NCBI RefSeq assembly: GCF_035207705.1
Contig: NZ_CP128187.1
Coordinates: forward strand, 186,001-250,000
Direction: 5' to 3'
Length of the DNA stretch: 64,000 bases
Origin: Maribacter sp. BPC-D8
Lineage (GTDB): Bacteria > Bacteroidota > Bacteroidia > Flavobacteriales > Flavobacteriaceae
Made by a program: the position numbers and the translations under genes. This document shows positions 37,509 to 46,908 of this stretch, piece by piece (position 1 is the first letter of the stretch; every line of letters starts with the position of its first letter). The notes beneath the pieces are model-generated. The model was not told the origin of the DNA and ran no database searches. It was given only the letters and a program-made list of their open reading frames with translations.

Positions 37509-38204
37509 TTAGTTTTTTTTCAATGCTTCAGCCAATTCTTTACCATATTTCGATTCAGCAACCTCTGGTGAAAGCACGCTGTAGATAGAATCTAAGTATT
37601 TGATATTTGCATCGGGTATTTCTTTTAACGCTATGTAAGGCGCTATAAACGACGATTTATTGTTTAAGGCAAAGTTAATCGCAAACGCATAACCTCTTTG
37701 CGTATTTCTATTGCTAATATTCGCCAAAGAATCTATGCTTAATTGGCTAGTTTGATTTTCTGGTTGGGCAGCCTTCATCATTATTTCAACATTCCTTTTA
37801 TTGATGCCTGTCATGGTCTGCTTGTATTCTTCAAATTTTTCTTGAGATTCAGAACCTGTTATTTTAGCAGTAGTATCAAAGGTGTTCCAGTCTGTATTGA
37901 TAGTAGTTGTGCCTGGTTCAGCAAAGAAAGTAATACGGTCGTTAATGTCGTTATTGTCCTTTTTATCTAGGTATAAGTAGAATATCTCAGGACTCATTAA
38001 TTTGGTCTTGAAAGAAAAATTTCCATCTCCGTTTATGGCAACCGAATCAACAGTAACTAGAACAGAGTCAGGTACATGTTGTAAATAAAGAGTCCCTTTT
38101 TTTAGTCCTTTTATTTTACCGTTTACGATCATCGTCTCTTCTGGGTTATCGCCACATGAGCTTAATGCCAATAGTGCGGTAATAACGAATAGTATTTTCT
38201 TCAT
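37509..38204 (-). CDS. DUF4369 domain lipoprotein
   Basis: 231 aa. The N-terminus MKKILFVITALLALSSCGD has a lipobox with Cys17, so it is a predicted lipoprotein. Residues ~25-125 match DUF4369 (VNGKIKGLKKGTLYLQHV, ITFFAEPGTTTINTDW), a small beta domain often found at the N-terminus of Bacteroidota thioredoxin-like lipoproteins. Here the thioredoxin part is absent and a helical tail (~125-231) replaces it. Substrate or partner is unknown. It ends at the shared terminator; its upstream region holds an (AC)11 tract. Confidence 0.85.
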   Translation of the reverse strand: MKKILFVITALLALSSCGDNPEETMIVNGKIKGLKKGTLYLQHVPDSVLVTVDSVAINGDGNFSFKTKLMSPEIFYLYLDKKDNNDINDRITFFAEPGTTTINTDWNTFDTTAKITGSESQEKFEEYKQTMTGINKRNVEIMMKAAQPENQTSQLSIDSLANISNRNTQRGYAFAINFALNNKSSFIAPYIALKEIPDANIKYLDSIYSVLSPEVAESKYGKELAEALKKN

Positions 38205-38397
38205 TCTTATTATTTAGGGCGCAAATATCTATAAAATTTGATAATAAAGGACGCCAACCTTTATTTTGTTATTAAATATAGCAATTCGATTATATGAAGT
38301 ACAAAAATAAATAAGTGTATAATTTCGGATTGGACATAAGCTCATTTTTTAAATTTTGCTATAGACTCAAATGAAAAGACTAGTTAATGTTCAATAA

Positions 38398-38419
38398 ACA
38401 CACACACACACACACACAC
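38398..38419. repeat. (AC)11 dinucleotide microsatellite
   Basis: A perfect run of eleven AC units lies between two minus-strand lipoprotein genes, 25 bases past the end of one and about 195 bases upstream of the start of the other. It is in noncoding sequence. Confidence 0.97.
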
Positions 38420-38444
38420 GAATTATATCTTTTTAAATTCCTAG

Positions 38445-39023
38445 TTATTTTAATATCTCAAATGTTCTTAGAGATTGTACTAACATAGCCATGTCAGTAT
38501 TGAAGTCTTTTGCTTTTGGTGTGGATAAAGTTAAATTATAGTAAATTCCTTCTTTATTTCCATTTATTAAGAAATTTAAAACCTCTGAATCTCCATTATT
38601 ATCACTCTTAGACTTTGTGTGAAAAAAATAAGATTCTTGATTAAATATATCTGTAGGACCAAAATCCACGATTTCTTTAATTTGTGAATGATTTTGAATC
38701 TGTTTGGACAAATATTCAAATTCGGATTTCAAATCCTTGCTTTTCTGACTGCTTTTATATTTTTTAACAAGAATAATACTTTTGATACCATTTTTATTTG
38801 GTTTTGAATTTGCAAAAAGTCCTAGTAAATCATTATCATTCTCTTTATATGGGGCTATCCATTCCCAATTTTTTGGAATAAATATTGAAAAATCATTATT
38901 AGGATAATCAATTTTCTGCTTAGCAAATTTCACTGGGTGATTTGCATATTGTTCCAAACTATTTTCTTTGGATGAACAAGAAAAAACTAAAATCAGAATA
39001 ATAAATTTTCCTATGAATTTCAT
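38445..39023 (-). CDS. Hypothetical lipoprotein
   Basis: 192 aa. The signal MKFIGKFIILILVFSCSSKE carries a lipobox with Cys16. The mature part is a mixed alpha/beta domain (FSIFIPKNWEWIAPYKEND, KSIILVKKYKSS, YYNLTLSTPKAKDF) that resembles PsbP-like or DUF1795-type folds in general layout, but I cannot assign it firmly. By eye its coding sequence is more AT-rich than the neighbours. It sits alone between the DUF819 gene (25 bases upstream) and the microsatellite. Confidence 0.72.
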   Translation of the reverse strand: MKFIGKFIILILVFSCSSKENSLEQYANHPVKFAKQKIDYPNNDFSIFIPKNWEWIAPYKENDNDLLGLFANSKPNKNGIKSIILVKKYKSSQKSKDLKSEFEYLSKQIQNHSQIKEIVDFGPTDIFNQESYFFHTKSKSDNNGDSEVLNFLINGNKEGIYYNLTLSTPKAKDFNTDMAMLVQSLRTFEILK

Positions 39024-39048
39024 TTTTTTTGTATTAAGTAAAACTTAC

Positions 39049-40323
39049 CTATAAGCTAGATGCTACCTCCATTAAATAGGCACAAAGTAAAGCGCCACCT
39101 GTACCTACAACATACCCTAAAACTGCTAATAGAACACCTACAGAAGTTAATGACGGGTGAAATTCAGCAGCTACTACAGGTGCAGATGCCGCACCGCCAA
39201 CATTCGCTTGACTACCTACCGCTAAAAAGAAATATGGAGCTCTTATGAGTTTTGCAACCAATATCATTAATCCGGCATGAATTGTAATCCAAATAAAACC
39301 AACAGCAATCAATCCTGGGTTTTCAAGTACTTTGTTTAAATCCATTTTCATACCGATGGTAGCTACCAATATATAAATAAACACACTGCCAATTTTACTG
39401 GCACCTGCACCTTCGTAATTTTTTGCTTTGGTAAATGATAGCGCTATACCTAAACCGGTGGCAATAACCACCATCCAAAAGAAAGCAGAGCCTAAGAACG
39501 AAAGAAAACTTTTTTGGTCGCTTACAGATTCAAAATTCTTGGTAAGAAAGGAACTGATATTGTCTCCGAAAAAATGTGCTAGACCAACTGCTGTAAAGGC
39601 TAACGATAGCATGATTATGTAATCGTTTAGAGTAGGTACACGAGTAATTTTCTCGGTAAACTCCGTTACTTTTATTTTTAATGTTTCAATAGCAGAAGTA
39701 TCCGCCTTTAACCATTTGTCAATCTGTTTGGTCTTACCAACACCTAAAAGAACAATAGCCATCCACACATTGGCAACAACGATATCAATCAATACCATCC
39801 CTCCATATTTTTCAGGATTGTATTGAAAAATTTCTAACATAGCAGCTTGGTTGGCACCACCACCGATCCAACTACCTGCGATAGTAGATAAACCCCTCCA
39901 AATAGCATCAAAATCATTGCCACCAACGGTATCGGGAGAAAATATAGAAACAATAAGAATAGCAATTGGCCCGCCGATAATGATACCTGCGCTACCGGTC
40001 AAAAACATAATAATAGCTTTTGATCCTAAATTGGAAATTGCTTTAATGTCTATACTTAAAGTCATCAAAACAAGTGCTGCAGGTAGTAAATACCTACTTG
40101 CCATAAAGTATAAATTTGAAATCTCATCAGAGACAATACCGGTGCTGGTCAATATTGCTGGTAATAGATAACACATCAGTACAGCCGGCACAATAGAGTA
40201 GAACTTACTCCAAAACCCGGTTTTTAAACTTGAGGTGTAAAAGATGAAACCTAGGCATAGCGCCAATAATCCGAATACTACGGTATCGTTAGTAATTAAA
40301 GGTTGTGCAAAAAGATATGGCAT
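39049..40323 (-). CDS. DUF819 family integral membrane protein
   Basis: 424 aa with about eleven predicted membrane segments. It matches the DUF819/YjcL family over its length, with glycine-rich membrane loops (GSAGIIIGGPIAIL, GSWIGGGANQAAML, GSQANVGGAASAPVVA) typical of that family and reminiscent of sodium-coupled carboxylate carriers. A substrate is not known. The start MPYLFAQPLITNDTVV places the first segment at ~18-30. It is followed at 25 bases by the hypothetical lipoprotein and preceded by the HAD gene, all on the minus strand. Confidence 0.88.
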   Translation of the reverse strand: MPYLFAQPLITNDTVVFGLLALCLGFIFYTSSLKTGFWSKFYSIVPAVLMCYLLPAILTSTGIVSDEISNLYFMASRYLLPAALVLMTLSIDIKAISNLGSKAIIMFLTGSAGIIIGGPIAILIVSIFSPDTVGGNDFDAIWRGLSTIAGSWIGGGANQAAMLEIFQYNPEKYGGMVLIDIVVANVWMAIVLLGVGKTKQIDKWLKADTSAIETLKIKVTEFTEKITRVPTLNDYIIMLSLAFTAVGLAHFFGDNISSFLTKNFESVSDQKSFLSFLGSAFFWMVVIATGLGIALSFTKAKNYEGAGASKIGSVFIYILVATIGMKMDLNKVLENPGLIAVGFIWITIHAGLMILVAKLIRAPYFFLAVGSQANVGGAASAPVVAAEFHPSLTSVGVLLAVLGYVVGTGGALLCAYLMEVASSL

Positions 40324-40357
40324 AAATAGTATGATACGTTGCTAGTTTCAAATATAG

Positions 40358-41161
40358 TTAATAAACCAAGTTATTGGCTATGTAATGTGCTACTCCGTCT
40401 GCTGTATTCTCTAATGTTATATAATTTGAAATCGCTTTGACTTCATCTCGTGCATTAGCAACGGCAACACCGCAACCTACATTTTCAAGCATTTCAATAT
40501 CATTGTAATTATCACCAAAGGCAATGATGTCTGATAGCAATTCATGCTCTTGCATGAGTAGTTTAATTGCAGAAAGTTTCGATACCGATTCTGGTGCAAT
40601 TTCGATAAGGGTATCATTAGAACGGTATAGGTTGAGCGAATCACCTAGTTTTTCTTGTAGAATTGGCATTAATAAATCTGCACTTGTTTTTGTACACATC
40701 AACATGATTTTGTGAGCACCGATTTTACGCTCTTGCCAATTTTGTAATGTTTGCTCGGTATCTTGAAATACAGGGTTAGATTTTGTGTATTTGATTTCTT
40801 TTTCTACTCGTAAAGAGGTTTTTGGTACATACCATTCATTACTATAGTACAACCCTAAATCAGCTTCTAGTTCCGCGCACAACTCGTAAATCGTATTTAA
40901 AATATCAATTGGGATAAACACCGAATTAAGTTCTTTATTACCTGATAAAACCAACGCCCCATTATAGCAAATGATGGGTTGGTCTGTAATACCTAGGTCT
41001 TCTTGTATGTACCACATGGCACTGGGCATTCTTGCAGAAACAAGTATGATTTTGGTTTCATTTTTTATTTTACGTATTTGTTCGATAGCATTTAGCGAAA
41101 CATCACTTTTTGTTGAAAGTAGTGTGCCATCTAAATCTGAACACAAAATTTTATACTTCAT
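40358..41161 (-). CDS. HAD superfamily phosphatase, Cof type
   Basis: 267 aa, usual length for Cof-type (IIB) HAD hydrolases. Motif I is DLDGTLLST (nucleophile and acid Asp at ~10 and 12), motif II LVSARMP, motif III Lys in KLSAIKLL, and motif IV GDNYNDIEML. The cap domain lies between motifs II and III (~85-190). The family dephosphorylates sugar phosphates, flavin mononucleotide or pyridoxal phosphate; the substrate here is not evident. Its start is one base away from the end of the DUF5916 gene, so they may be co-transcribed. Confidence 0.92.
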   Translation of the reverse strand: MKYKILCSDLDGTLLSTKSDVSLNAIEQIRKIKNETKIILVSARMPSAMWYIQEDLGITDQPIICYNGALVLSGNKELNSVFIPIDILNTIYELCAELEADLGLYYSNEWYVPKTSLRVEKEIKYTKSNPVFQDTEQTLQNWQERKIGAHKIMLMCTKTSADLLMPILQEKLGDSLNLYRSNDTLIEIAPESVSKLSAIKLLMQEHELLSDIIAFGDNYNDIEMLENVGCGVAVANARDEVKAISNYITLENTADGVAHYIANNLVY

Positions 41162-41162
41162 A

Positions 41163-43370
41163 TTAGATATTTAACCAGTAGGTAAGTTTAAGATTGATAG
41201 ATCTATATTTTGGTTCGAAAGAGTTGACAAAGTAATTATCGTTATAAACAATAAATAAATCAGACAAAGGAGCAAAACGCCATTGTAATCTAGAATTAAA
41301 ACCGAGATTATCACGTTGATTACTATACTGAACCAGGGTTGACCAAAAAATAGATTTACTAAAAGTAACGTCTATTTTAGGGCTAATAAGCCAAATATCG
41401 GTGCTTGAATACGGTTCTGGTAGCGATATTTTATCATAGTTCATTGCTAACGATAAAAATACCTTGGGTTGAAACCTCAAGTACATTTCTGCCCCTACAG
41501 AGAATCTATCACCATTGAAAAAGCTACCCATTGTTGGTGATATAGAATATGCAAATCGCTTTCTGCTATCAGATTGATATTCTAATGAAACATAGTTGTA
41601 ATGATAGCCAACTTCATTGGGTAGGGGAATGGCATCATCTAAATCGGTTGGGTCAAATTCATCAAAAAGATAGGTATATGAATGCGTATAAGAAACATTA
41701 ATTTCTGATTGGTCGTTAAATTTCGATTCCCAAGCACCCATTAAATCATAATCTGTATGAAGAAAATCATTTTCGGGGCTCCATGTCATAACCGGGAAGA
41801 ACTGAAAACTATGGCTTTGCAAGGCGCTATCTTCTGGCCAGAAAACACGCTCGATCATTGTTGCCGATTTAAAAATATCTGTTCTACGAATAAAGCCAAG
41901 GTCAGACCTAAAATCTTCACCGATGTAAACCACATCTTCAAAAAAGTTCCAGTTTCTTGAATTATACTGCATAAATGCACCCGAAGAAAGATTTGCTTTC
42001 CCGGCATTGTGGGCAAAAGATTTATGTAAATAGAATTTACCGTTCCAGACATTGTTATCAGAAATAAGGTTGTAATCTATACCTGCAACTCTATTATAGC
42101 GGTCATCAGGATCTTGAAATTCGTAATCTTCAAAAGTTTGTCTATTGATAAAGAACATACCAATGTTAGATCGCCCGAATACATTTTGTTGTAATGCCAA
42201 CATTGTATTATTATTGGAGGCTATCTTTTCATCTAGGTCTTCAGCAGTCTGTAGAGTTAGAAAGCCTAGTCTAAGTCCTTTATTTACTTTACCACTTAAA
42301 CGAACACCACCAATAATTTTATTTTCGATAGAATTGTCAGCAGTATCTTTGGCGATACCTATTCGTCTAGAGAAAAACGGATTAGCATCTCTACCACCAC
42401 CAAAACTGCCGAATAAATCGCTGTTGTCAATAAAAAATTGTCTTTTTTCTGGTAATGAAACTTCAAAACGAGTTAAGTTGGTTACCTGATTGTCAACTTC
42501 AACTTGAGAGAAATCTGGATTTACCGTAACATCTAAATTCATACTATTACCTATAGCAATTTTGGCATCGCCACCGACATTAACTTTCGTGTTGCCCTCG
42601 TTTAGTTCAAAGTCTTTTTGAGAACCCATATTTACATAAGGGATAATAGTTAGGGGAGTACTGTATTTACCTAACGGTTTCTCAAAAATCATATCACCCA
42701 TAAAGGTGAGTCCGTATATGTTCTGATTTTGCGGAATATTTGTCCACGTACTATTTTCGTTAGATTGTGTGTCGAATCTATAGCTATTGAAACGCCATTT
42801 GGTTTCCCCTTCTTTAAATTTGAATGCGGTTAAGGGGATGACCATTTCTGCGGTGTAGTAACCATCATAAATTTTAGAATCTCCGCGCCACTTAACATCC
42901 CATGAAATGGTAAATCCGTTTAGATTTAGACCGCCACCAGAAACTAGACCTTCACGCCGAACTCCATACGGATTGATACCAAAAAGGAATGCATTGTTAC
43001 CATCGTTGAACGTATCAAAAAGCAAAGTGATATTGTCACTATTGCCAGCTCTAAAATCTCGTTTTAAAGATTGAATGGAATAGTCGTTACCAGCTGTGTA
43101 TACAGTAATACCCACATAAAGATTGTTGTTGTCATACATCATCTTTATATCGGTCTGCTTTTTTGACTGTACCGTGTCTAAGGGGAAATATTGCCAAAAC
43201 TCGTTTGCTTGATCAGCAGTTTCCCAACTTGGTTCATCTAAAATTCCGTCTGGGGTAATTTTATCATTTGTTTCTTTTACTACAAATGATTTATCTGAAA
43301 TTTGCGCATGTAAAGAATAGCAAAAAAGTATAAGTACTAGGGTACCTAAGTATTTGGTCATTTTGGTCAT
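41163..43370 (-). CDS. DUF5916 outer-membrane protein with CBM9-like N-terminal domain
   Basis: About 735 aa from the ATG at 43370 (MTKMTKYLGTLVLILFC); upstream in-frame codons give six unlikely extra residues. The signal peptide ends LHAQ. Residues ~25-200 are a carbohydrate-binding-module-9-like domain (ITPDGILDEPSWETADQAN, LYVGITVYT). The rest is DUF5916, a predicted beta-barrel with many aromatic alternating strands and a C-terminal aromatic-rich strand (LKLTYWLNI). The family is common in Bacteroidota, has unknown substrate and may be a surface receptor or channel. A TAAATTTG box 16 bases upstream of the start could be its promoter. Confidence 0.88.
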   Translation of the reverse strand: MTKMTKYLGTLVLILFCYSLHAQISDKSFVVKETNDKITPDGILDEPSWETADQANEFWQYFPLDTVQSKKQTDIKMMYDNNNLYVGITVYTAGNDYSIQSLKRDFRAGNSDNITLLFDTFNDGNNAFLFGINPYGVRREGLVSGGGLNLNGFTISWDVKWRGDSKIYDGYYTAEMVIPLTAFKFKEGETKWRFNSYRFDTQSNENSTWTNIPQNQNIYGLTFMGDMIFEKPLGKYSTPLTIIPYVNMGSQKDFELNEGNTKVNVGGDAKIAIGNSMNLDVTVNPDFSQVEVDNQVTNLTRFEVSLPEKRQFFIDNSDLFGSFGGGRDANPFFSRRIGIAKDTADNSIENKIIGGVRLSGKVNKGLRLGFLTLQTAEDLDEKIASNNNTMLALQQNVFGRSNIGMFFINRQTFEDYEFQDPDDRYNRVAGIDYNLISDNNVWNGKFYLHKSFAHNAGKANLSSGAFMQYNSRNWNFFEDVVYIGEDFRSDLGFIRRTDIFKSATMIERVFWPEDSALQSHSFQFFPVMTWSPENDFLHTDYDLMGAWESKFNDQSEINVSYTHSYTYLFDEFDPTDLDDAIPLPNEVGYHYNYVSLEYQSDSRKRFAYSISPTMGSFFNGDRFSVGAEMYLRFQPKVFLSLAMNYDKISLPEPYSSTDIWLISPKIDVTFSKSIFWSTLVQYSNQRDNLGFNSRLQWRFAPLSDLFIVYNDNYFVNSFEPKYRSINLKLTYWLNI

Positions 43371-43385
43371 GGTTTGGTAGATGAC

Positions 43386-43393
43386 CAAATTTA
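43386..43393 (-). promoter_or_regulatory. Candidate -7 box (TAAATTTG) for the DUF5916 gene
   Basis: TAAATTTG on the minus strand matches TAnnTTTG and is 15 bases upstream of the chosen start. A TTTG occurs 25 bases further upstream, slightly beyond the usual 17-23 spacing. Confidence 0.4.
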
Positions 43394-43423
43394 AGATTTT
43401 GTTTTGTTAAATAAATGCCAAAC

Positions 43424-43591
43424 TCATTTTGGTTTATTTGATTTGGGTTCTCTTTTAGCTTCTTTTAAAGCCTTCATTAAGATCCACTCAATTTGCCCAT
43501 TGGTACTACGAAACTCATCTGCAGCCCATTTTTCAATAGCCTGCAGCATTTCTTCGTTGACACGTAGTGCAAAAGGTTTTTTCTTACTCAT
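43424..43591 (-). CDS. Arc-family ribbon-helix-helix DNA-binding protein
   Basis: 55 aa: MSKKKPFALRVNEEMLQAIE, then KWAADEFRSTNGQIEWILMK and a basic tail. The layout is a short beta strand (PFALRV) followed by two helices, as in Arc/CopG repressors, with the NGQIEWIL helix-2 core. The gene is short but has a clear ATG and stop. It lies 32 bases downstream of the SPFH gene on the same strand, so the two are probably co-transcribed. It could be an autoregulator; targets are unknown. Confidence 0.85.
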   Translation of the reverse strand: MSKKKPFALRVNEEMLQAIEKWAADEFRSTNGQIEWILMKALKEAKREPKSNKPK

Positions 43592-43623
43592 CTAATAACA
43601 AAAATATGAATTGTAGCCCTAGT

Positions 43624-44475
43624 CTAATGATTTAAGGTACCGGTATTTACAATAGGTGAAACATCTTTATCTGAACATAGAACGACCATTAGGTTGCTGA
43701 CCATTGCAGATTTTCTTTCGTCATCTAAATCTACCAAATTCTTTTTACTCAATTCTTCTAAAGCCATTTCTACCATACTTACGGCACCTTCAACTATTTT
43801 ATGTCTTGCAGCAACAATGGCTGTGGCCTGTTGTCTTCGCAGCATGGCATTTGCAATTTCTTGTGCATATGCCAAATACCCGATGCGTGCTTCAAGTACT
43901 TCTAAACCTGCCATAGAAAGGCGCTCTTGAAGTTCTTTCTCAAGCGCTTCACTTACTTCGTTAACGCTAGATCTTAGTGTAATATCTTCATCAAGTCCTT
44001 CATCTGCAAAATTATCATAAGGGTACATACTTGCTAGTTTTCGAACTGCGGCATCGGTCTGTACACGTACAAAATTTTGATAATCATCAACATCGAAAGC
44101 AGCTTTATAGGTGTTGGTAACTCGCCAAACAAGAATGGTACTGATCATTACTGGGTTACCCAGCTTGTCATTAACCTTTAATCGTTCGCTATCAAAATTG
44201 CTAGCTCTTAATGAAATTCTTTTTTTAGTGTATAAAGGATTCGCCCAAAACAGACCATTCTCTTTAATTGTACCTACGTACTTACCAAATAGAAGTAAAA
44301 CTCTTGAGCTATTCGGATTCACCAGTACAAACCCTGCACACATAAATAATGCGGCAAAAATCATAAAGGCACCAACATAGATTCTAAGAAGTGCAATACC
44401 CCCAACTAACAGTACTAAGGCGACAAAAAGCATTATGTAGCCATTTTGTGCTTTGTGAATTTTCTCTACTTTCAT
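43624..44475 (-). CDS. SPFH/band 7 domain membrane protein
   Basis: 283 aa. Two N-terminal membrane segments (~14-31 and ~34-52) precede an SPFH domain (~55-250) with [56 protein letters not shown] and ARIGYLAYAQEIANAMLRRQQA. Such stomatin/flotillin-like proteins form oligomers in membranes and influence protease or raft function. A ribbon-helix-helix gene follows at once. The start MKVEKIHKAQNGY is preceded by an 86-base gap to the penicillin-binding protein gene. Confidence 0.92.
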   Translation of the reverse strand: MKVEKIHKAQNGYIMLFVALVLLVGGIALLRIYVGAFMIFAALFMCAGFVLVNPNSSRVLLLFGKYVGTIKENGLFWANPLYTKKRISLRASNFDSERLKVNDKLGNPVMISTILVWRVTNTYKAAFDVDDYQNFVRVQTDAAVRKLASMYPYDNFADEGLDEDITLRSSVNEVSEALEKELQERLSMAGLEVLEARIGYLAYAQEIANAMLRRQQATAIVAARHKIVEGAVSMVEMALEELSKKNLVDLDDERKSAMVSNLMVVLCSDKDVSPIVNTGTLNH

Positions 44476-44561
44476 AATTTATGATATTAAAATGATATCA
44501 TAAATATATCAAAATAAATAACACCAATTACGATTGAGGTAAAATTTGACTGAAAAATCGA

Positions 44562-46820
44562 TTATCCATTAAACTTTTTGTTCTTCTTTTTATTCGGATT
44601 TTTAAAGAGACGTTTAAAGAATCCGTCACGTTTAACAGGGTCGCAATTCAATGCCTCTAATACGGAAGCAGAAGGTTTCGGAAAATTTGTTTTGGTGTAG
44701 GTATCAAAATCTTTGTCTTTGTTCAATTCTTGCATCCATAGTGCGAATAGGGGTAGAGCGGCATTTGCACCTTGCCCAATACTTGTATTGCTGAATCCGA
44801 TTTCATGTTGGTCAAGACCTACCCAAGTAATATGTACTAGTTTCGGCGTCAAGGCAACAAACCAAGCATCTTTATTATTTTGGGTAGTACCGGTTTTACC
44901 CGCAATGTCATTTTTGAGTCCGTATGTATTTCGAAGTCTAGCAGCCGTTCCAGAATTAACCGTAGATTTCATCATTTCGATCATAATTTGACTAGTTTCT
45001 TTCGAAAAGGCAGCTTTTTCATTCAATTCGGACTTAAATTCAACCAAAACGGAGTCTTTATGATTAGAGATACCTTTAATTAAATTCGGCTGAATATGCT
45101 TGCCATTATTCGCATAACTGGTATAAGCTTGCGCTAAATCAATAATTTTAATTTCACCAGTACCTAAAGCAATCGAAGCTTCTTTGGGTAATTTATCTTC
45201 TATACCCATGTCTTTGGCCATTGTCAAAACATTGTCAATACCCGCTTGCTCCAAAACTTTTACAGCGATAGTATTGATGGAGTTACTTAGACCTTCTTCC
45301 ATTGAGTAGTTGAGGTACGCTTCATCTTTATTGCCTGAATTAGAAGGTGACCACCCTTTTAGATTATCATATTCAATTTCTTCGGCAGAAAAATAAGTAC
45401 ATGGCGAAACACCTTGTTCTACAGCAGAGGTGTATACAATGGGTTTGAATGTAGAACCAACTTGGCGTTTACTTTGCGAGATATGATCATACTTATATTG
45501 TTCAAAATTAATACCACCGATCCATACCAAAATATCTCCATTAGTAGGGTCTACAGCTAGAGAACCAGTGTTTAAAAATTTGGTATAATGCTGAATACTA
45601 TCCATAGTACTGGCAGTAATTTCTTTATCGCCGTCCCATGAATTAAAAATCCTCGATTGTTTGTCATTAGATAAGCTATCTATAATTTTCGCATGCGACA
45701 AGCCCGATTTCTGTAGTTTTTTATACGTAGATGTTCGCTTGGCTATTTTTTCCATCAAATTCTTATCCTTTAACCAAGGTGCATTCGATCCATAACTTTT
45801 TTCAAAACTATGCTGCAGTTTGGTCATGTGTGCTACCATGGCTTCTTCAGCCAATTTTTGCATTTTGTAGTTTAGTGTAGTATAAATTTTTAATCCCGAT
45901 GTATAGATGTTGTAATCTGTATCATCATTTTGCTCGGCAATCCATCGTAGCATTTCTTTACGAACCTCTTCTCTGAAGTAAGGCGCAATTCCGGCATTGT
46001 AGTCAAATTCTCTATAGTCTAGATTAATACCTTCTTGAGAATATTTTGCGACCTGTTCTTCTGTAATAAAATCATTGTTATACATAGCACGCAATACCAA
46101 ATTACGTCTGCCCAAACTTTTTTCAGGGAATACTCTTGGGTTATAGCCATAAGTAGCTTTTAGCATACCCACTAAAGTAGCGGCTTGGGTAGCGGTTATA
46201 TCTTTAGTGCTAGAATTGAAAAATTTAAGAGCGGCGCTTTCAATACCAAAGGTGTTATCACCAAAAGAAACGGTATTTAGGTAATTGGTAAGAATCTCGT
46301 CTTTCGTGAAAATCTTCTCTAGCCTTTTGGCGATGATCATTTCTTTCACCTTATTGACTATTATATTGGTCTTATTTCGCTCTTTTCTAGGGTAGAGATT
46401 TTTAGCTAACTGTTGCGTAAGCGTACTACCGCCGCCAGAAGAGTTGTCGCCCAAAAGAACTGTTTTAAAACCGACTCTAATTAAACTTCTAATGTCAACA
46501 CCAGAGTGTTCGTAAAAGCGCTCATCTTCAATAGCAATTAATGCGTATATTAAATCTTCTGGAAAATCTGTAAAAGCAACAGGTTGCCTGTCGTACAAAT
46601 AATATTTACCGATCAATACACTATCTGCCGAATAAACTTCAGAAGCCATTTGGTATTGAAAATTAGAGAGTTCTTTTTTAGAGGGAATTTTACCCCATAA
46701 ACCTATGTTAACACTACCAATAAATATGATGAATATCGCAAAAAGAGCTAGTATGCCTAAGCCGATTATTTTACGAATGCTCAATTTTCGTTTAGATGAT
46801 TTTCTCCTCTTCTTCTTCAT
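44562..46820 (-). CDS. Class A penicillin-binding protein (PBP1A-type transglycosylase/transpeptidase)
   Basis: 752 aa. The chosen ATG at 46820 gives MKKKRRKSSKRKLSIRK, a basic cytoplasmic tail followed by one membrane segment (~17-37); a longer frame would run into the opposite-strand nuclease gene and is rejected. GT51 domain (~55-240): EDERFYEHSG, GGGSTLTQQLAKNLYP, KRLEKIFTKDEIL. Transpeptidase domain (~390-700): serine nucleophile in GSTFKPIVY, SNSINT, and KTGTTQN. It polymerises and cross-links peptidoglycan at the inner membrane. It is head-to-head with the S1/P1 nuclease gene across 88 bases. Confidence 0.96.
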   Translation of the reverse strand: MKKKRRKSSKRKLSIRKIIGLGILALFAIFIIFIGSVNIGLWGKIPSKKELSNFQYQMASEVYSADSVLIGKYYLYDRQPVAFTDFPEDLIYALIAIEDERFYEHSGVDIRSLIRVGFKTVLLGDNSSGGGSTLTQQLAKNLYPRKERNKTNIIVNKVKEMIIAKRLEKIFTKDEILTNYLNTVSFGDNTFGIESAALKFFNSSTKDITATQAATLVGMLKATYGYNPRVFPEKSLGRRNLVLRAMYNNDFITEEQVAKYSQEGINLDYREFDYNAGIAPYFREEVRKEMLRWIAEQNDDTDYNIYTSGLKIYTTLNYKMQKLAEEAMVAHMTKLQHSFEKSYGSNAPWLKDKNLMEKIAKRTSTYKKLQKSGLSHAKIIDSLSNDKQSRIFNSWDGDKEITASTMDSIQHYTKFLNTGSLAVDPTNGDILVWIGGINFEQYKYDHISQSKRQVGSTFKPIVYTSAVEQGVSPCTYFSAEEIEYDNLKGWSPSNSGNKDEAYLNYSMEEGLSNSINTIAVKVLEQAGIDNVLTMAKDMGIEDKLPKEASIALGTGEIKIIDLAQAYTSYANNGKHIQPNLIKGISNHKDSVLVEFKSELNEKAAFSKETSQIMIEMMKSTVNSGTAARLRNTYGLKNDIAGKTGTTQNNKDAWFVALTPKLVHITWVGLDQHEIGFSNTSIGQGANAALPLFALWMQELNKDKDFDTYTKTNFPKPSASVLEALNCDPVKRDGFFKRLFKNPNKKKNKKFNG

Positions 46821-46885
46821 GTACGCAAGTTCAGATATAAATTTAATCTTACCAAGTTTTAACAATACCTTAAAATATGTTGTAC

Positions 46886-46893
46886 TATTTTTG
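46886..46893 (+). promoter_or_regulatory. Candidate -7 box (TATTTTTG) for the nuclease gene
   Basis: TATTTTTG fits TAnnTTTG and lies 16 bases before the ATG at 46909, inside the 88-base divergent gap. The -33 element is not clear. Confidence 0.45.
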
Positions 46894-46908
46894 GATAAAA
46901 TTTTAGTG

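Noticed and set aside
43404-43595. Plus-strand 63-codon frame
   Set aside because: It overlaps the ribbon-helix-helix gene on the minus strand, which has recognisable family residues.
46705-46908. N-terminal extension of the S1/P1 nuclease, and the matching extension of the penicillin-binding protein (46821-47087)
   Set aside because: Each overlaps the other gene on the opposite strand; signal peptide and basic tail positions give starts at 46909 and 46820.
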